NCBI RefSeq assembly: GCF_025118155.1
Contig: NW_026251395.1
Coordinates: forward strand, 248,001-312,000
Source of the DNA: Cokeromyces recurvatus
Lineage: Eukaryota; Mucoromycota; Mucoromycetes; Mucorales; Mucoraceae
DNA: 64,000 nucleotides
Direction: 5' to 3'
The number at the start of each line of letters is the position of its first letter. Within the stretch, counting starts at the first letter, position 1. The notes beneath the pieces were generated by a model, which was not told the origin of the DNA, made no database searches, and saw only the letters and a list, made by a program, of their open reading frames with translations. The position numbers and the translations under genes are program-made. Positions 50,452 through 62,367 of this stretch are shown here, piece after piece.

Positions 50452-53400
50452 ATGTCACGATTACAAAATTATTTCAGTTCTGAATTTATTGCATCAGGAC
50501 TAAGTACAGAATTTTATAATTTCATTACGGAAATAAGTCAAGCAAAAAGCAAAACTGTAAGAGGGAGCTTGATTGGTTATTAAGAATGACATTTACTTTT
50601 TTTTTTTGAGGTAGGAAGAAGCAAGCCGTATTACTAAAGAATTAACAAGTTTAAGTTGCAAAATGGGATTACCAGATGTGCCCTCAGTAAATTTAAAAAG
50701 AGAGAGAAAGAGAGAGAGTGAGAGAGAGTGAGAGAGAGTGAGAGAGTGAGAAGAGTCGAATGATTAGTATATAACATTAGTCTTACTATATAGAATAGAA
50801 TGAGGGATTATGTTATACGATTAATTCATTGCTATATGCTTGGATATGATGTAGATTTTGGTATTATTTATGCAATTATGTCTGCTCAAAGTGGTGAAAC
50901 AGAGATAGATAGACGAGTTGGTATAGTATAAACTAGTCAAATGATACAATTATCCACTAAAAGGATATCTCAGGCTATCTTGCTTGTACCTTGTTTCTTA
51001 AAAAGGACCATGAACTGGGAATTATGCTGATTAATACACTTCAAAGAGACTTAAAAAGTCAAAATTATTTGGATAGATGTGCAGCTCTTAATTCTATTTG
51101 TTATTTAGAGCTTGATGAAATGCCTGATAATGTACTGGACTTGGTGATTCAAGCAATCGATTTCCCAAAGTATATATTGAACTATCTTCTTTATATGTAA
51201 AAAAAAAAAAAAATTAACAACATCTATCTCTAATAGACAAGTTGTTCGTAAAAAAGCAGTTATAGCTCTTTACTTTTTATATAAAAGATCTAATATGGAT
51301 CTCTTGAAGTTTAAACCTTCATTTAGAAAAGTATTAGAAGATAAAGATATGAGTGTAGTTTTCACTTCATTGGGTATCTGGAAAATGATTCTTATGGTAA
51401 CTGAAATTAAAGATGTGTTTATTGTTACTTTAATAAATAGAATGTACTAGGAACATGCAATGGAATTTAAGGATTTACTACCAAAATTTTATACTATTCA
51501 TAGAAAAATTATAGAGAAAAGAATCCACAAATCATATTTGTATCATGGTGTTTTAGCACCTTGGGCTCAAATGGAATGTTTGCAAATTTACAAAATATAT
51601 CATGACTTGAATATAGGGTAAAACAGTGGGAGTTTTTCTTTTTTTTTCTTTTATTTGCAATTCAAGTCATTAAATAATACTCTAGATCTCCTCAAGATTT
51701 CTATAATATTATAGTAGACTGTCTTAAATCTGTAGAGAAGAAAGTAGATGCAGCATTTGGTACATATATGTATAAATATATTTTTTTTCTTTCAAATATT
51801 TATATTATTTGTTCTAATATTACATACACATATAAAAAGCTATTATATTAGAATGCGTTAAATTACTTTCATCTATGGACCCAATCTTATTGGGTAGTCT
51901 TTCTGTCCCTGATGAAAATCCTTTTCAAGTACTTGTACCTTATCTTCATGCAAATAATCATAATCTAAAATATTTAGGAATCTTAGGCATGTCCTATGTA
52001 GATGAAAGCTTTTGGAAAAAAGATTGGCTGAATGGTACTTTATTAGCCAAGATCATCCATACTTCCTTTGATGATGATACTCTACTTACTCAGACAATTA
52101 AAAACTTGGACATGATTATGAATGAGGAAGTGTTGACACATATATGTCGGGATATAATAGAAGCATTAAATAAAAGCAATGAATCCAAGTCCAGTAACAC
52201 AATGATTGCTCATTGGTTTATTAACAAAATTCAAGCGCATAAAAATGAAGTAGACGAATGGTATATAGAAAATATGATGACTATATTAGCAGAGACAAGG
52301 AAGAATCTCGATGATGATTATGTAGAATCCCAATGCAATTTGCTGAAGGAGAGTAAGTATTTAAACACTTGTTTTTTTTTTCTTTAATAGAATAAATCAC
52401 ACATCTATTTGGGTATAGTTCTTATCAAAGAAACAGATGGAAATCTATTGCGAAAGGTGTCTGTAGAGATATCTTTTGATTTATTAAAGAAAACTAATTC
52501 TGATAGATATTCACCCTTATTTATTCAATTTATATTTTGGGTAAGATAGATTCAAGCTATATATATTTATATAAAAGGCTTTATTTTTAAGCATACATAC
52601 ATACATACATACTTACTTACTTTTATTTAGACAATGGGTGAAAATGGATATATTTTTTCAGACATAGATATTATGAAGCAACTTCAAAAATGGATTCAAA
52701 TTATACAAGGTTTTAATTGAAGGACACTACAGGATAATCAAAAATTTACACTTACACACTTATACTTTTAATGCAGATGATTATTTGCAAATATACGGAT
52801 TACAAGCTATGAAGCAGTGTATAATCCGCAGTAAAACTTGGTTATCCGGCATTCAAAAGGTTTTGAAAGAATATAGAAAGTCTCCTATACCTGAAAAGCA
52901 AGAGGTAAAATGAAAAGATGGAGGAAGAGGAGGGATTCTATTGATATTTTGATATGTATATAGATTGCAAGAGAATTACTTGTCATTATTAAAGATTCAA
53001 GTTTTAAAAGAGAATTACAAGAGAATGATGATACTAGCTATTCTGTTACAAAGGTAGTGTATTATTTTATATATTTATGTCTATTAATATGATTACTTGG
53101 TTTTGTATAGTTATCTATGAATCCTAATCAGCCAAAAGAAATTAGTAGATTTGTAAATAATGATATAACAAGTAAATACAACCTTAATCGAAGAGAAGAA
53201 GAATTAAATCAAAATTACTTGACTTTAGAGTAAGTTTATTTAGAATTAAAGTTAAACTAATGACTGAATATATGTAAAATATATACACATTTACAAATGT
53301 ATATGTATACACATATTTATATACATTTATAAAAGTCGGCCAATAGCACAGGTACAGTCAACTTTAATATGCACTTTATTTTGTTCTTACCATTTCAAGT

Positions 53401-53993
53401 TTATAGTTATCAAGAGAATCATCTTTATTAGGTAAGAAAAGGGAAGACTACAAAATGATATATCAGCATAGATCAGTAATCAATATAACCCATATACGTA
53501 TTAAATAAATAGGAAATAGTATACAGAGTCGCACTAATTATAAAATAAAAGAGGTATACAGAGTAATAGAAATATATACATATACACATATATAAATATG
53601 TATTCATTCCTTTTTTTTTTTTGAAAGACTGATTTGGTTTCAAGCTTAATAGAACTAGAGCTTGAAGATGAACAAGAAAGAAATCAATTTATAATGACTA
53701 CACATCTCTTTGGTGAGTTGTGGATAAAGTATACTGTTGAAGAAAAAAAACGATTTGAATGCTCAGTCATTGAAAGTAACAAGTTAGCAAGAAGACTGGT
53801 TAAATCATGGAATATAGATGTAGTTGAAATGATAGGACAAGAATTTATAGCAGTAGAAGACAAAACAGAATTAGCTCCGTCTGTTCTAATTCATATAGCC
53901 ATGTTACCTGAACATCAATTCATAATGACAATGAAAGCCAAACATAGTATAAAGGAAATTAACACATTTTTGACAAAACGTCAATTAATGTGA
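50452..53993 (+). CDS. AP-4 complex epsilon subunit
   Basis: Large subunit of the AP-4 trans-Golgi coat adaptor. Seventeen exons: 50452-50556, 50615-50686, 50794-50920, 50974-51169, 51237-51396, 51451-51617, 51686-51759, 51840-52352, 52419-52540, 52631-52709, 52777-52904, 52964-53053, 53111-53229, 53336-53351, 53407-53475, 53527-53553, 53628-53993; 2430 bases, 809 residues, every junction in phase. Adaptin trunk matches specific to epsilon: HCYMLGYDVDFGIIYAIM, GYLACTLFLKKDHELGIMLI, LQRDLKSQNYLDRCAALNSI, VVRKKAVIALYFLYKRS, YLYHGVLAPWAQMECLQIY and NNHNLKYLGILG. The last exon resembles the epsilon ear platform (WNIDVVEMIGQEFIAVED). It is shorter than animal epsilon (about 1100), mainly in the hinge. 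Exon 14 is only 16 bases. AP-1 gamma and AP-2 alpha fit less well. Confidence 0.88.
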
Positions 53994-54051
53994 TGATACA
54001 TTTATCCAGTAAAAAGATCAAATATATTACATTTACATGTGTGTATGTGTA

Positions 54052-54083
<32 letters not shown>

Positions 54084-54159
54084 TATGTGTATGTGTGTAT
54101 GTGTATGTGTGTATGTGTATATGTGTGTGTGTGTATGTATATGAATATGCATATATACA

Positions 54160-54191
<32 letters not shown>

Positions 54192-54471
54192 CATACATAC
54201 ATAGAAATCCCCTATTTCTTTTATGTGTTACGCTTTTCTTCCCTTTATTTTTTTTTCTTTCCCTCCTATTTTATATATGTGTGTATACATGTAAATAAAT
54301 AAATAAATAAACACATACATTCATACGTGTATATTTGTATGCGTATTTATATATTAAAAGATGAATATGATGTAGCATGTGGATATATTAATGTTCTTTA
54401 TAAATACATATTTATGTGTGTGAAAAAAAGGTAAAATTTAATATATCGTACTCCGAGAATAATAATGATGG
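53994..54471. other. Convergent intergenic region with TG/CA microsatellite
   Basis: Between the 3' ends of AP-4 epsilon (+) and the MADS-box gene (-). Its core is a long TG-rich array; the open frames across it are repeat artefacts. Confidence 0.6.
54038..54200. repeat. (TG)n/(TATG)n microsatellite
   Basis: About 160 bases of TG and TATG units interrupted by TA steps, ending in a TA run and ACATACATACAT. It lies just 3' of the AP-4 epsilon stop codon, within the likely 3' UTR. Confidence 0.9.
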
Positions 54472-55021
54472 TTAAAACTTACCATTTTCAACAGTTGGAA
54501 TATTATTGTCAGGAATATTTAGACAAGATTGAATTAGATTTTTCCCTTCTGGCTTTGTAACTAATGGTTGTAACTTTGGTGTGGTAAATGTATAGACTAA
54601 GCCTGTCTCTGAAACAACCAATAGTAAAACTTGTGTACCTGTTAACGTACTAAGTTCATAGGCCTATTTATACGAAATTAGTCTTTTCTTTTCTTACAAT
54701 TGAATTTTAGTTTATATATATATTAACCTTTTTCATGATTCCAGCTTTTCTTTTGGAAAAAGTAATATGACGTCTCGTTTTATCTTCAATATATTCAATC
54801 TTTATCTTACGACGACCTGAATTTCTTGTCGTAGGTTTCTTTCCTTCTTCCTCTTCTTCTGCATCATTTTCCTTATCTTCTTCCTCGTCATCAGCAACAG
54901 TAGCAAGAGAATCTTCTTGTCTTTGAAGATTATTCATCATAACTGAGTGGTGAGGTAACATAGGTTGCTGTGTAAGATAAGCTGCTTGTGCTTGGTGACT
55001 ATAATAACCCGTTGATTGCAT
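54472..55021 (-). CDS. MADS-box transcription factor (SRF/Mcm1 type)
   Basis: Exons (minus): 55021-54728, 54663-54472; 161 residues. The N-terminus is Gln/His-rich, then a strongly acidic run (about 45-62) and a full MADS domain at about residues 70-125: GRRKIKIEYIEDKTRRHITF, SKRKAGIMKKAYELSTLTGT, VLLLVVSETGLVYTFTT. The sequence is Mcm1/SRF class, not MEF2. These bind CArG boxes with partner factors. After the SAM-like segment (FTTPKLQPLVTKPEGK) the frame stops at ENGKF. A GTAAGT overlaps the stop, so a further C-terminal exon is possible, though none is evident downstream. The start is the only sensible ATG. It is head-to-tail with the Skn7-like gene. Confidence 0.9.
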
Positions 55022-55284
55022 TTTTTATTTTATTTTATTTTATTTTTTTTCTCCTAATAATAAATCTTGTTCCAGCGCCTTAGTTTTATATACTTTTATA
55101 CTTCTTGAGATTTGGTTTCAATAGAAAAAAGGAAAGGAAAAAGAGAGAGAGAGAGAGAGGGAGAAATTGGTCTTTTATATTTTTATATGTATATACTTTG
55201 TATTGTTACACAATTTGATAAATTAAATACTACTGTATTTTTAGATTTCTTGTGACTTTATATTTATTAGCTTATGTATAAATA

Positions 55285-57054
55285 TTATTTATTTTCAAGT
55301 CTAGGTCGCTTTTGATTTACATACAAACACCATTGTTGTGAATCATTATCATTATTTAAAAGTTGAAGCGTTGACTGAAGCAGTGTTGAAGAAGAAGAAG
55401 AAGAAGGATAAGTTAATTGCTGTTGTAAATAGTCTGTCGTTGTTACTGCCTTTTCTTTTCCTTTGCCCTCTTCTTCTCCTTCTTCAATTAATGTTAATTG
55501 TGGTGTCATCGTGCTGTTGTTTAAAGAATAGTTTTGTTGTAATAAATGATGCTGTCTTTGTACAACTAAATGTGCACAATATTTTTCTAATAAATTGCCT
55601 AAAGAGCCCTGATTAAATGGTTTTGGTAAAACATCTGTCATGCCGCTTAAAAAGTATTGTTGAATATCTTGTGCTGTTGTATTAGAAGTCATGGAGATAA
55701 TAGGTGTCCATGTATCATATTGTCTTATATTTCTTGTAGCTGACATACCGTCTAACTTGGGCATTATAATGTCCATAAGCACTAAATCATATTTAGTTGT
55801 ACCTAATTTACGAACGGCTTCCATACCATCTACAGCAACATCAATTGTACAGCCTGCTATTTGAAGTAATCGAGTAGATAAACGACGAAATATAGAATCA
55901 TCGTCCACTAATAATACACGTGGAGGTACTGACCATCCTAATTGCATTCGTTTTCTCTTTTTAACAATAGGTGCAGCAGTGATGGGTATGACTGATGTGC
56001 TAACAGTAGAGGTCACTGCTGTTGCTGCTGCTGTTGCTGCTGCTGTTGTTGTGTTATCAGTAATTAAAGATGGCTGCTGCTGTTGCATTTGTAAAGGTTG
56101 TGATTGTTCAGTTGATAATATATTAGCTGTACCTTCTACAACTGTCGCTATCTTTTCCAATTGAGATTCAGCTGCATTAGAAACATTTTGATAAGCTGCT
56201 ATCATATTTTCTTTTGATACAAAACTCATTATTTCTTGCATAAGTGTATCTTGTTCTGTTAATGTCTTTTTAAATGCCTGAATATTGTCTAATACAATAT
56301 CATATTTTTTATCATATCCTTTCAATTTTTCTACCATTTGTTTTTGTGTTTGTTTTAATTCGTTGATTTCTTTTTGAAGAGTCGATGTTAACATTTTTAT
56401 TTCTTCTTCAATACAAGAACTATGTGTTACTTTTGCTGTAGTTGGACGTGTTACTTTTCCTGTAGGTTTTCTCTATTATTTAAAACATGAATAATAATTT
56501 AGAATAACACATGCATATATAATCTTACCTTGACTTCTTCCAAGAGTTCCTTTCTATTGTATTTAAAATTAGGATGTTGAAACTCCCATGCCTAAAAAAA
56601 AAACCAAAAAAAAAGGTTAGATTAATTCTTTTTTTTTTTTTTTTTTTTTTTCCTTTTGTTTTTTAAATGATTACAAGTATAATCTATTTTACCTGATTAC
56701 CATATATTCGTTGACTCTCCTCCGGTATTTTCAATTTATGAAAGTCATACTTGTTTAATTGGCGTACAAAGCTTTGAAAGTTCGAATGTTTAAAATGTTT
56801 GGGTAATATGTGGCGAGCAAATTCACTGGGATCTTTTACTACAAATGTATTCCCTTCTATTCCCCAAGAGAATATGTGTGGGTATGTGTTTTCTTCCAAC
56901 ATGCTATTGTATATTTTGAAAGAAAGAAGATAAGGAGATGATGATGCAACTAATGTTAATTAATGGAATTTTACCTAAATAGCTTTTTAACAAATTCAGG
57001 TATATTGTTGGTAATGGTATGATTATTATTCCCTATTGTAGAAGAACCGATCAT
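55285..57054 (-). CDS. SKN7: Skn7-like HSF-domain/response-regulator transcription factor
   Basis: Exons (minus): 57054-56975, 56903-56693, 56591-56529, 56472-55285; 1542 bases, 513 residues. HSF DNA-binding domain at about residues 15-118: [50 protein letters not shown] heptad coiled coil follows (about 140-215, [20 protein letters not shown]), then a Gln/Thr/Ala linker. The receiver domain is at about 300-415: [18 protein letters not shown], the phospho-acceptor Asp in [13 protein letters not shown], the switch Thr/Ser in IISMTSNT and Lys in VLPKPF. HSF plus REC identifies Skn7, the fungal two-component output factor for oxidative and osmotic stress. The C-terminal tail is Gln/Ser-rich. Confidence 0.96.
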
Positions 57055-57175
57055 AATATTCTTTCGATTCTCTGATTATATGGATATATGTACAAGTATT
57101 TAATAATTATATGTATAAAAGAACAGTAACAATAATAATAATAAAAAAAAGAATAAGGCTGTATATTAATGAGTA

Positions 57176-57224
<49 letters not shown>

Positions 57225-58129
57225 AAGAATAAAAATCAGATAAAAAAAAATAAATATTTAAAAGTTTAAAGTACATTCAGTACATGAAGATGGTTTATAC
57301 TAAATATTAAGCATTCATTTTTCTTTTTTTTTTTTAGTAAATTTAGTATTAAAGTACTGCTGTTACATATATATTATTTTCTTGCAAGTTATACTTTACA
57401 TTAGAATTCTTATGTATGATCAAATAAAAACCTTTAATGTTACATACAGATAATAAATATAAAGAGAACAGAGTAGTCTCTTTCAGACCATCTAGTGAAT
57501 AATAAGACTTTCAAGTATAGATCAAATTAAAGTTATGCATTTAGCTAATTTGCATATATAGAATGGGCTTATGAATATAACACTAAAGATAGAAATATTT
57601 ACAAATAAGCTTTAAAAAAGAATGTCAAGTATACTTGGCCAAAGATATAAGTAATATATACTTGATGTTAATTAACACTATTTGGTACCTTTTTGTTTGT
57701 TTTGAAGTAATATTAGTCACGAAACATACATTATTTTATTTGCTGTAAAAGTTGAATTATTTCCTAAAAACTGTTGTGCTTTTTTGTTTTTGTTGCTAAT
57801 GATTCAATGTAGGAGTTAAGCTCTTCATGAATTAAGAGAAAAAAAAAAGGAAGCAATTCATTTTTACATTATCCAGGTTTTGAAGCCACCAAGAGCTCAT
57901 AGACAAAACTTATTTTCTATATTGAAACATGTTATCTAAGCATGTTTAACAACCTATGTCCAAACAGCGTCAAGATGGGGAGTTTTTTTTTCTATATCCC
58001 AAGTTAAAACTATGCATGTCTTTTTCCTTGTTAGAAATAAATATTCTTCTTTATATATCATATTGTTAAATGTATTTTTTTTTTTTTTTTTTGAAACTAT
58101 AATAAAAAAGGGTATCATTTCATTGTAAT
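57055..58129. other. AT-rich spacer with long A run
   Basis: No gene seen. A run at 57177-57220 lies upstream of the Skn7-like gene. Confidence 0.5.
57177..57220. repeat. Poly(A) tract, about 44 bases
   Basis: Uninterrupted A run about 120 bases upstream of the Skn7-like start codon. Confidence 0.9.
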
Positions 58130-58573
58130 CTAATTATGTCTGAAAAACTTCATTCCCATCCAATTCCATAAGACCCAATAAATCCAAACAATTGCAGTAA
58201 TTGGAATTAAAAGACAATAATAATCATCGTATTTAATCCAATCTAGTATCTATATTTTTTAAAAAAAGAAAGTAAGTACTACTGCACTGTTGTTGTTGTT
58301 GTTTTTTCATAAGTTGCTATTAAAAACCTTAATATGAGTATCTGGCATATATTGACTGGCTATAATCGAATAGACAGAAATAATAAACACAATGAATGTA
58401 AAACTTAACAAAGCGTAACCATAGAGATATGTAGTGTCAGGTATTGTCTCTGGTAAATGAATGGTCATTCGTCGAGCATAATTGAAATGTTCATTCGTAT
58501 AGTTGGCATTATTCGGTGGTAATCGAGATATAAAGATAGATTTAGAAGGTCGTCTTCGATTATGTACCTGCAT
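58130..58573 (-). CDS. PIG-Y/Eri1-like subunit of GPI N-acetylglucosaminyltransferase
   Basis: Small ER membrane subunit of the complex that starts GPI-anchor synthesis. Exons (minus): 58573-58328, 58249-58130; 121 residues. The first membrane segment is YGYALLSFTFIVFIISVYSI (about 50-72). The second exon gives LLIPITAIVWIYWVLWNWMG and the C-terminus MKFFRHN, nearly the same as the WxWMGxKxFRHN ending of animal PIG-Y. Human PIG-Y has 71 residues; this protein has about 45 extra basic, soluble residues in front (RRRPSKSIFISRLPPNN). The start is not fully certain: the CAG before GTACATAATC could be a splice acceptor, with a first exon further upstream beyond a CAG/poly(A) tract. Confidence 0.82.
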
Positions 58574-58607
58574 CACACATAGTTTGCAAATATAATAGCA
58601 GCAATAA

Positions 58608-58631
58608 TAACAGCAGCAGCAGCAGCAGCAG

Positions 58632-58672
<41 letters not shown>
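58608..58672. repeat. CAG repeat followed by about 41-base A run
   Basis: Eight CAG-type units from 58608, then an uninterrupted A run (58632-58672). It sits in the 143-base gap between the TFIIE beta stop codon and the PIG-Y start. Confidence 0.9.
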
Positions 58673-58674
<2 letters not shown>

Positions 58675-58715
58675 ATTTAATTTATTTTTCTTTTTCTTAA
58701 TATATTAAATAATTT

Positions 58716-59838
58716 TTATTTTTTATGAGCAGGCACATAGTCCTTTGATAAATCAATATGAGACAAGTGAGTATTTGTAATCTTAATTCTCTTATTTCTT
58801 GTCTTTGATCTCTTTGGCTTTGTCTCTGATGTAACTTTCTTTTCAAATACTTCCATTGTTTTCAAGCCTGCAGTTTCAAGTGCTTTTGGCAAATCTGTTT
58901 CGTCCGGGATGGAGATTTCAGACCACATCTTTTTAAATTCTAAAGATAAAAAAGTTAAATAAATGTATATACATACATGTATAATACAAAATTACCAGGA
59001 TCAATAGTTGTATTATATTGCGCATCATTATGAAATAATACACGAGGATTTCCATCTTTATTTCTAACAACCAATATCTGTCCTTCTGTCGCTAATTCTT
59101 CAACTGCATTACTTAATTTGGAATAAGAGTCCTTCAAGTCTTTATAATCCATGCCACCTTCATTCTTTTTTTGGATTAATAATTCTAACAAATCTTCTTT
59201 GCTTCTAATTTGATATGTAGGCTAAATTAAAGTATGTGTATAGGTGTTTTTTTTAAGAAAACATTAACTCGTTTTAAAGATATTTTTTGTTTTACTTTAT
59301 ATGCAAATGTCTGGTTAACAGGATCAAATTCAATTTTATCATTATTCACTAATTTATCCCATAACATTTGATTCTTAGAAATGTCTACTTTAGTACGAGA
59401 GGCAATACTAATGACTGATTGCGGATCATCACTATCCTAATGTTCCAATTATTAATATCCTTTTTTTTTCTTCTCTCGTTTATAACAATCGTTTTTTTTT
59501 TTTTTTTTTTACTTTTAAAAATTGAATGACTGTATACAACTGACTCATGGCATGATGGCCAGTACCCGTATTAGCAGGTTGTGAATAAACTAACAGATAT
59601 TTGAATATAAAAAAAGAGAGATATTATTGACATTACTCCAGTATTTACCAGTTGTCTTCTTTCTTTTCTTTATTCCACTCACAGATTCAAATGAAGCTTT
59701 TGTATTATTTGCTATAGTTCCTATGGAAGTTTTAGTTTCTTTGATGGGTACTGCTTGGCCAGCACGTTTAACGGCTATGTCAGTGCTAGCCTTAAAGGAC
59801 TTTTTAAAATTTTGTAATTGGCTATTCAAAGAAGACAT
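58716..59838 (-). CDS. TFA2: Transcription initiation factor IIE, beta subunit
   Basis: General RNA polymerase II factor that works with TFIIE alpha to recruit TFIIH and help open the promoter. Exons (minus): 59838-59649, 59589-59513, 59436-59296, 59221-58996, 58939-58716; 858 bases, 285 residues. N-terminal basic disordered part (NFKKSFKAS, GIKKRKKTTG), then two winged-helix units: LYTVIQFLKDSDDPQSVISI with KNQMLWDKLVNNDKIEFDP, and YQIRSKEDLLELLIQKKNEG with VEELATEGQILVVRNKDGN. The C-terminal basic helix DETDLPKALETAGLKTME and the Lys/Arg-rich tail are typical. Length matches yeast and human TFIIE beta (about 290-330). Confidence 0.93.
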
Positions 59839-60146
59839 TTTTTTTTTTTTTAGTTAAATAAAAAAAAGAAAATACAAAAAAATAATTATCAATCTTCAAG
59901 GGCAATTTTTATATTTTATGACAGCTTTTTTTTTTTTATGTGCATATATTTAAAACCATTTAATTGTATTTTTTTTTTTCCAAAGAAAAATATTCATAAA
60001 GTGATTATACAAAAAGGACGATCGTTAATTAACTACAAGGAAAATGGTTTGATATCTAATGAGACTTGGCAATTTCTAAATTAGAAAAAAAAACAGAAAT
60101 TTAAACATTAGTACATGTGTATAGATAAATGTATGCACTCATTCCA

Positions 60147-61104
60147 TCAAATTAAATAATTACTTTGAACATCAAGAATAGCTTGATCAAGAATTTGTTG
60201 TTGAATTTTAGGATCTTGCAAGTCCTTATTGATCTTTTCAGTCAAATAAGCAACCAATTGCTTTTGTTCACGTTCACGAAGACTAGCTTCATGACGAACC
60301 CAAGAATCCAAAGTAGACTTAACTTCATGAGCAACATTGACCTGTTGCTTCAATTGGAATGCTTCAGCTTCTAATTGAGCTGTTTCACGAGAAAGCTCAA
60401 AGAGAGACTTTGTAACATCAACAAGATCCTTCATTTGTCCAACTTCATTAATTCGCTCTTGAACAGCACTCTTATGATCTTCACGAGCTTGGACCAAAAC
60501 ATTTTTGATACGTTCGATATGTTCATTGGCCATGTTGGTGAAAGGTTCTCGAAGGTATTTCAAAAGAACACCAAGGAGACCAGCGGTGGAAATCAAGACA
60601 AGTGTTTCTTCGTTGAAGACGTAAATCTCTTTAGAAATCAAATATGTGGCGAGACCAGTGCCCAAAGTAAGATAACCAGTTTTAGAGATGAGGCTGTTGC
60701 CTGGAAGGGTATCGATGATGCTTTTTGCCTTTTCCTTAGGATCAACTAATGAAAAAGAAAAAAACGAATATTAATACAAAAAAAAGGGGGGAGAGAAAGC
60801 TTCGTTGTTTTCATTTAATAGATTGTTGCTATTGTACCTTCTTTTTGAGTGGTATAATGACGAACACTTGAAAGAAGTAATAATAATTTATTAATTTGTT
60901 TGCTTAATATAATGTCTTTTTTTTTCTTAAAAAAAAAACTTACGCAGTGGCACCCAAGGATTGGCGAGTAGTGTTAATTAAGCTAGGACGAGTAGCAACA
61001 GCAGCTATTTAACAATTCGTTGAATTAGATAGATTATTTACGCTTCTTTATTTATTTATTTTTTTACCAGTTGCGGCACTTTTAGTAATTAAACGGAAAG
61101 CCAT
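60147..61104 (-). CDS. ATP4: Mitochondrial ATP synthase subunit b (Atp4/ATP5F1)
   Basis: Peripheral-stalk subunit of F1Fo ATP synthase in the inner mitochondrial membrane. Exons (minus): 61104-61068, 61004-60944, 60866-60838, 60745-60147; 726 bases, 241 residues, matching yeast Atp4 (244 with presequence). The presequence is basic and Ser/Thr-rich (MAFRLITKSAATAAVATRPS) and the mature start is near the third exon (VRHYTTQKE). Matches: DPKEKAKSIIDTLPGNSLIS, two membrane segments (TLGTGLATYLISKEIYVFNE and LVLISTAGLLGVLLKYL), then a long coiled stalk helix (HIERIKNVLVQAREDHKSAV). The presequence is split by three small exons. Confidence 0.96.
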
Positions 61105-61560
61105 ATTAAATACGTATAGGAGAGAGAAGGGTGGAGAATAAAGTTGCTTTCTTTATTTAATAAAAAAAAAAATAAAATATGGGGGAGATTTTTTAGCGGG
61201 TCCCCTTGTTCTGCTGTCTATAAAGTTTTGGTTGGCTCGAGCAAAATAATAGGATAATTAAGCCCGCTTTAATTTCTATGCCCAATATGATGACGTAAAA
61301 GATTAGCTTATAACAACATGAAAGAGATCATCATCGAATAGTGGATACTTTAAAATGAAACTCAGATACTATCTTCATGTGAATTGTCTTTTTTTTAGTA
61401 GTTAACATCTGTTATAATAGAATAAATGATGTTTACGGTAGATGTCATTTTGATGTGGTTTTAAAATTGGATGAGTGTGCTTAGGATATATAATAAGGTA
61501 TAGAGTGAATTTGTGGTGTAGCAAGTAATAATAAAAATTATGTTGGACTCAAAATAACTG

Positions 61561-61601
<41 letters not shown>

Positions 61602-62367
61602 TTATACAAATATACAAATATGTATATTTATCCCAAATTTGAGAAATATCCTTATACATATACTTTATAATATACAATATCGATGGCGTATCAATCAATA
61701 ACAGATTGGCTATTTTCTTCATGTTTGTGCTTCCGTTAATCTAAAGAAATGATAATGAGTATAGCAGAATATTTCAGTATAGAATAATAAACAAAAGATT
61801 AGCTACTACTATCATCTATTAGATAGTATGTAGCAAATAATTTTCAGCATTTGTAGTTTTGTATTCACACACCTTTACAAATGAAGGGGGGCGGATGTTG
61901 ACTTGGGAATTATTATACATGTTATTCTCGCATTAATAGATTTACTACCCACTTTTGACTCTCCCAGTATTACTGCTTTTTATTATTATTATTATTTTAA
62001 AAGACAGAAACTTTCTGCTGATTAAATAAAACTTCTAAAATGGAAAGAAAAATTATTTAAAAGAAATAGTTGTTTCATTTTCTTTAGATTTACTATTGCA
62101 ACTGGACAATAGATTAAAAATGGTAAACTAAAGATATATAAAATTTGCTTTTTTTCTTTCTTTCTTAAATACATAAAGTAGACACAATGAAGAAAGCAAA
62201 CTAAAGATGATTGCATATCACAAATAAGATTTGAAATATATAAGGAGATTTGATAAGCCCCCTTTAAATAGTATGCCAAGAACGATGCAATTATGAATTA
62301 TAAAAAAAAAAAAAAATTAGACTACGCTCTACTAGTTTTTTATTTGTTGTTTATTATATACAGTTTA
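61105..62367. other. Spacer
   Basis: Upstream region of the ATP synthase b gene plus 1.2 kb of AT-rich DNA. T run at about 61566-61599. No gene recognised. Confidence 0.5.

Noticed and set aside
53959..54302. Overlapping open frames on both strands rich in Cys/Val/Tyr or Thr/His/Ile
   Set aside because: They are translations of the TG/TATG microsatellite and not genes.
55338..56164. Plus-strand open frames opposite the Skn7-like gene
   Set aside because: Shadows of the coding strand, made of Leu/Cys/Ala repeats antisense to Gln and Thr codons.
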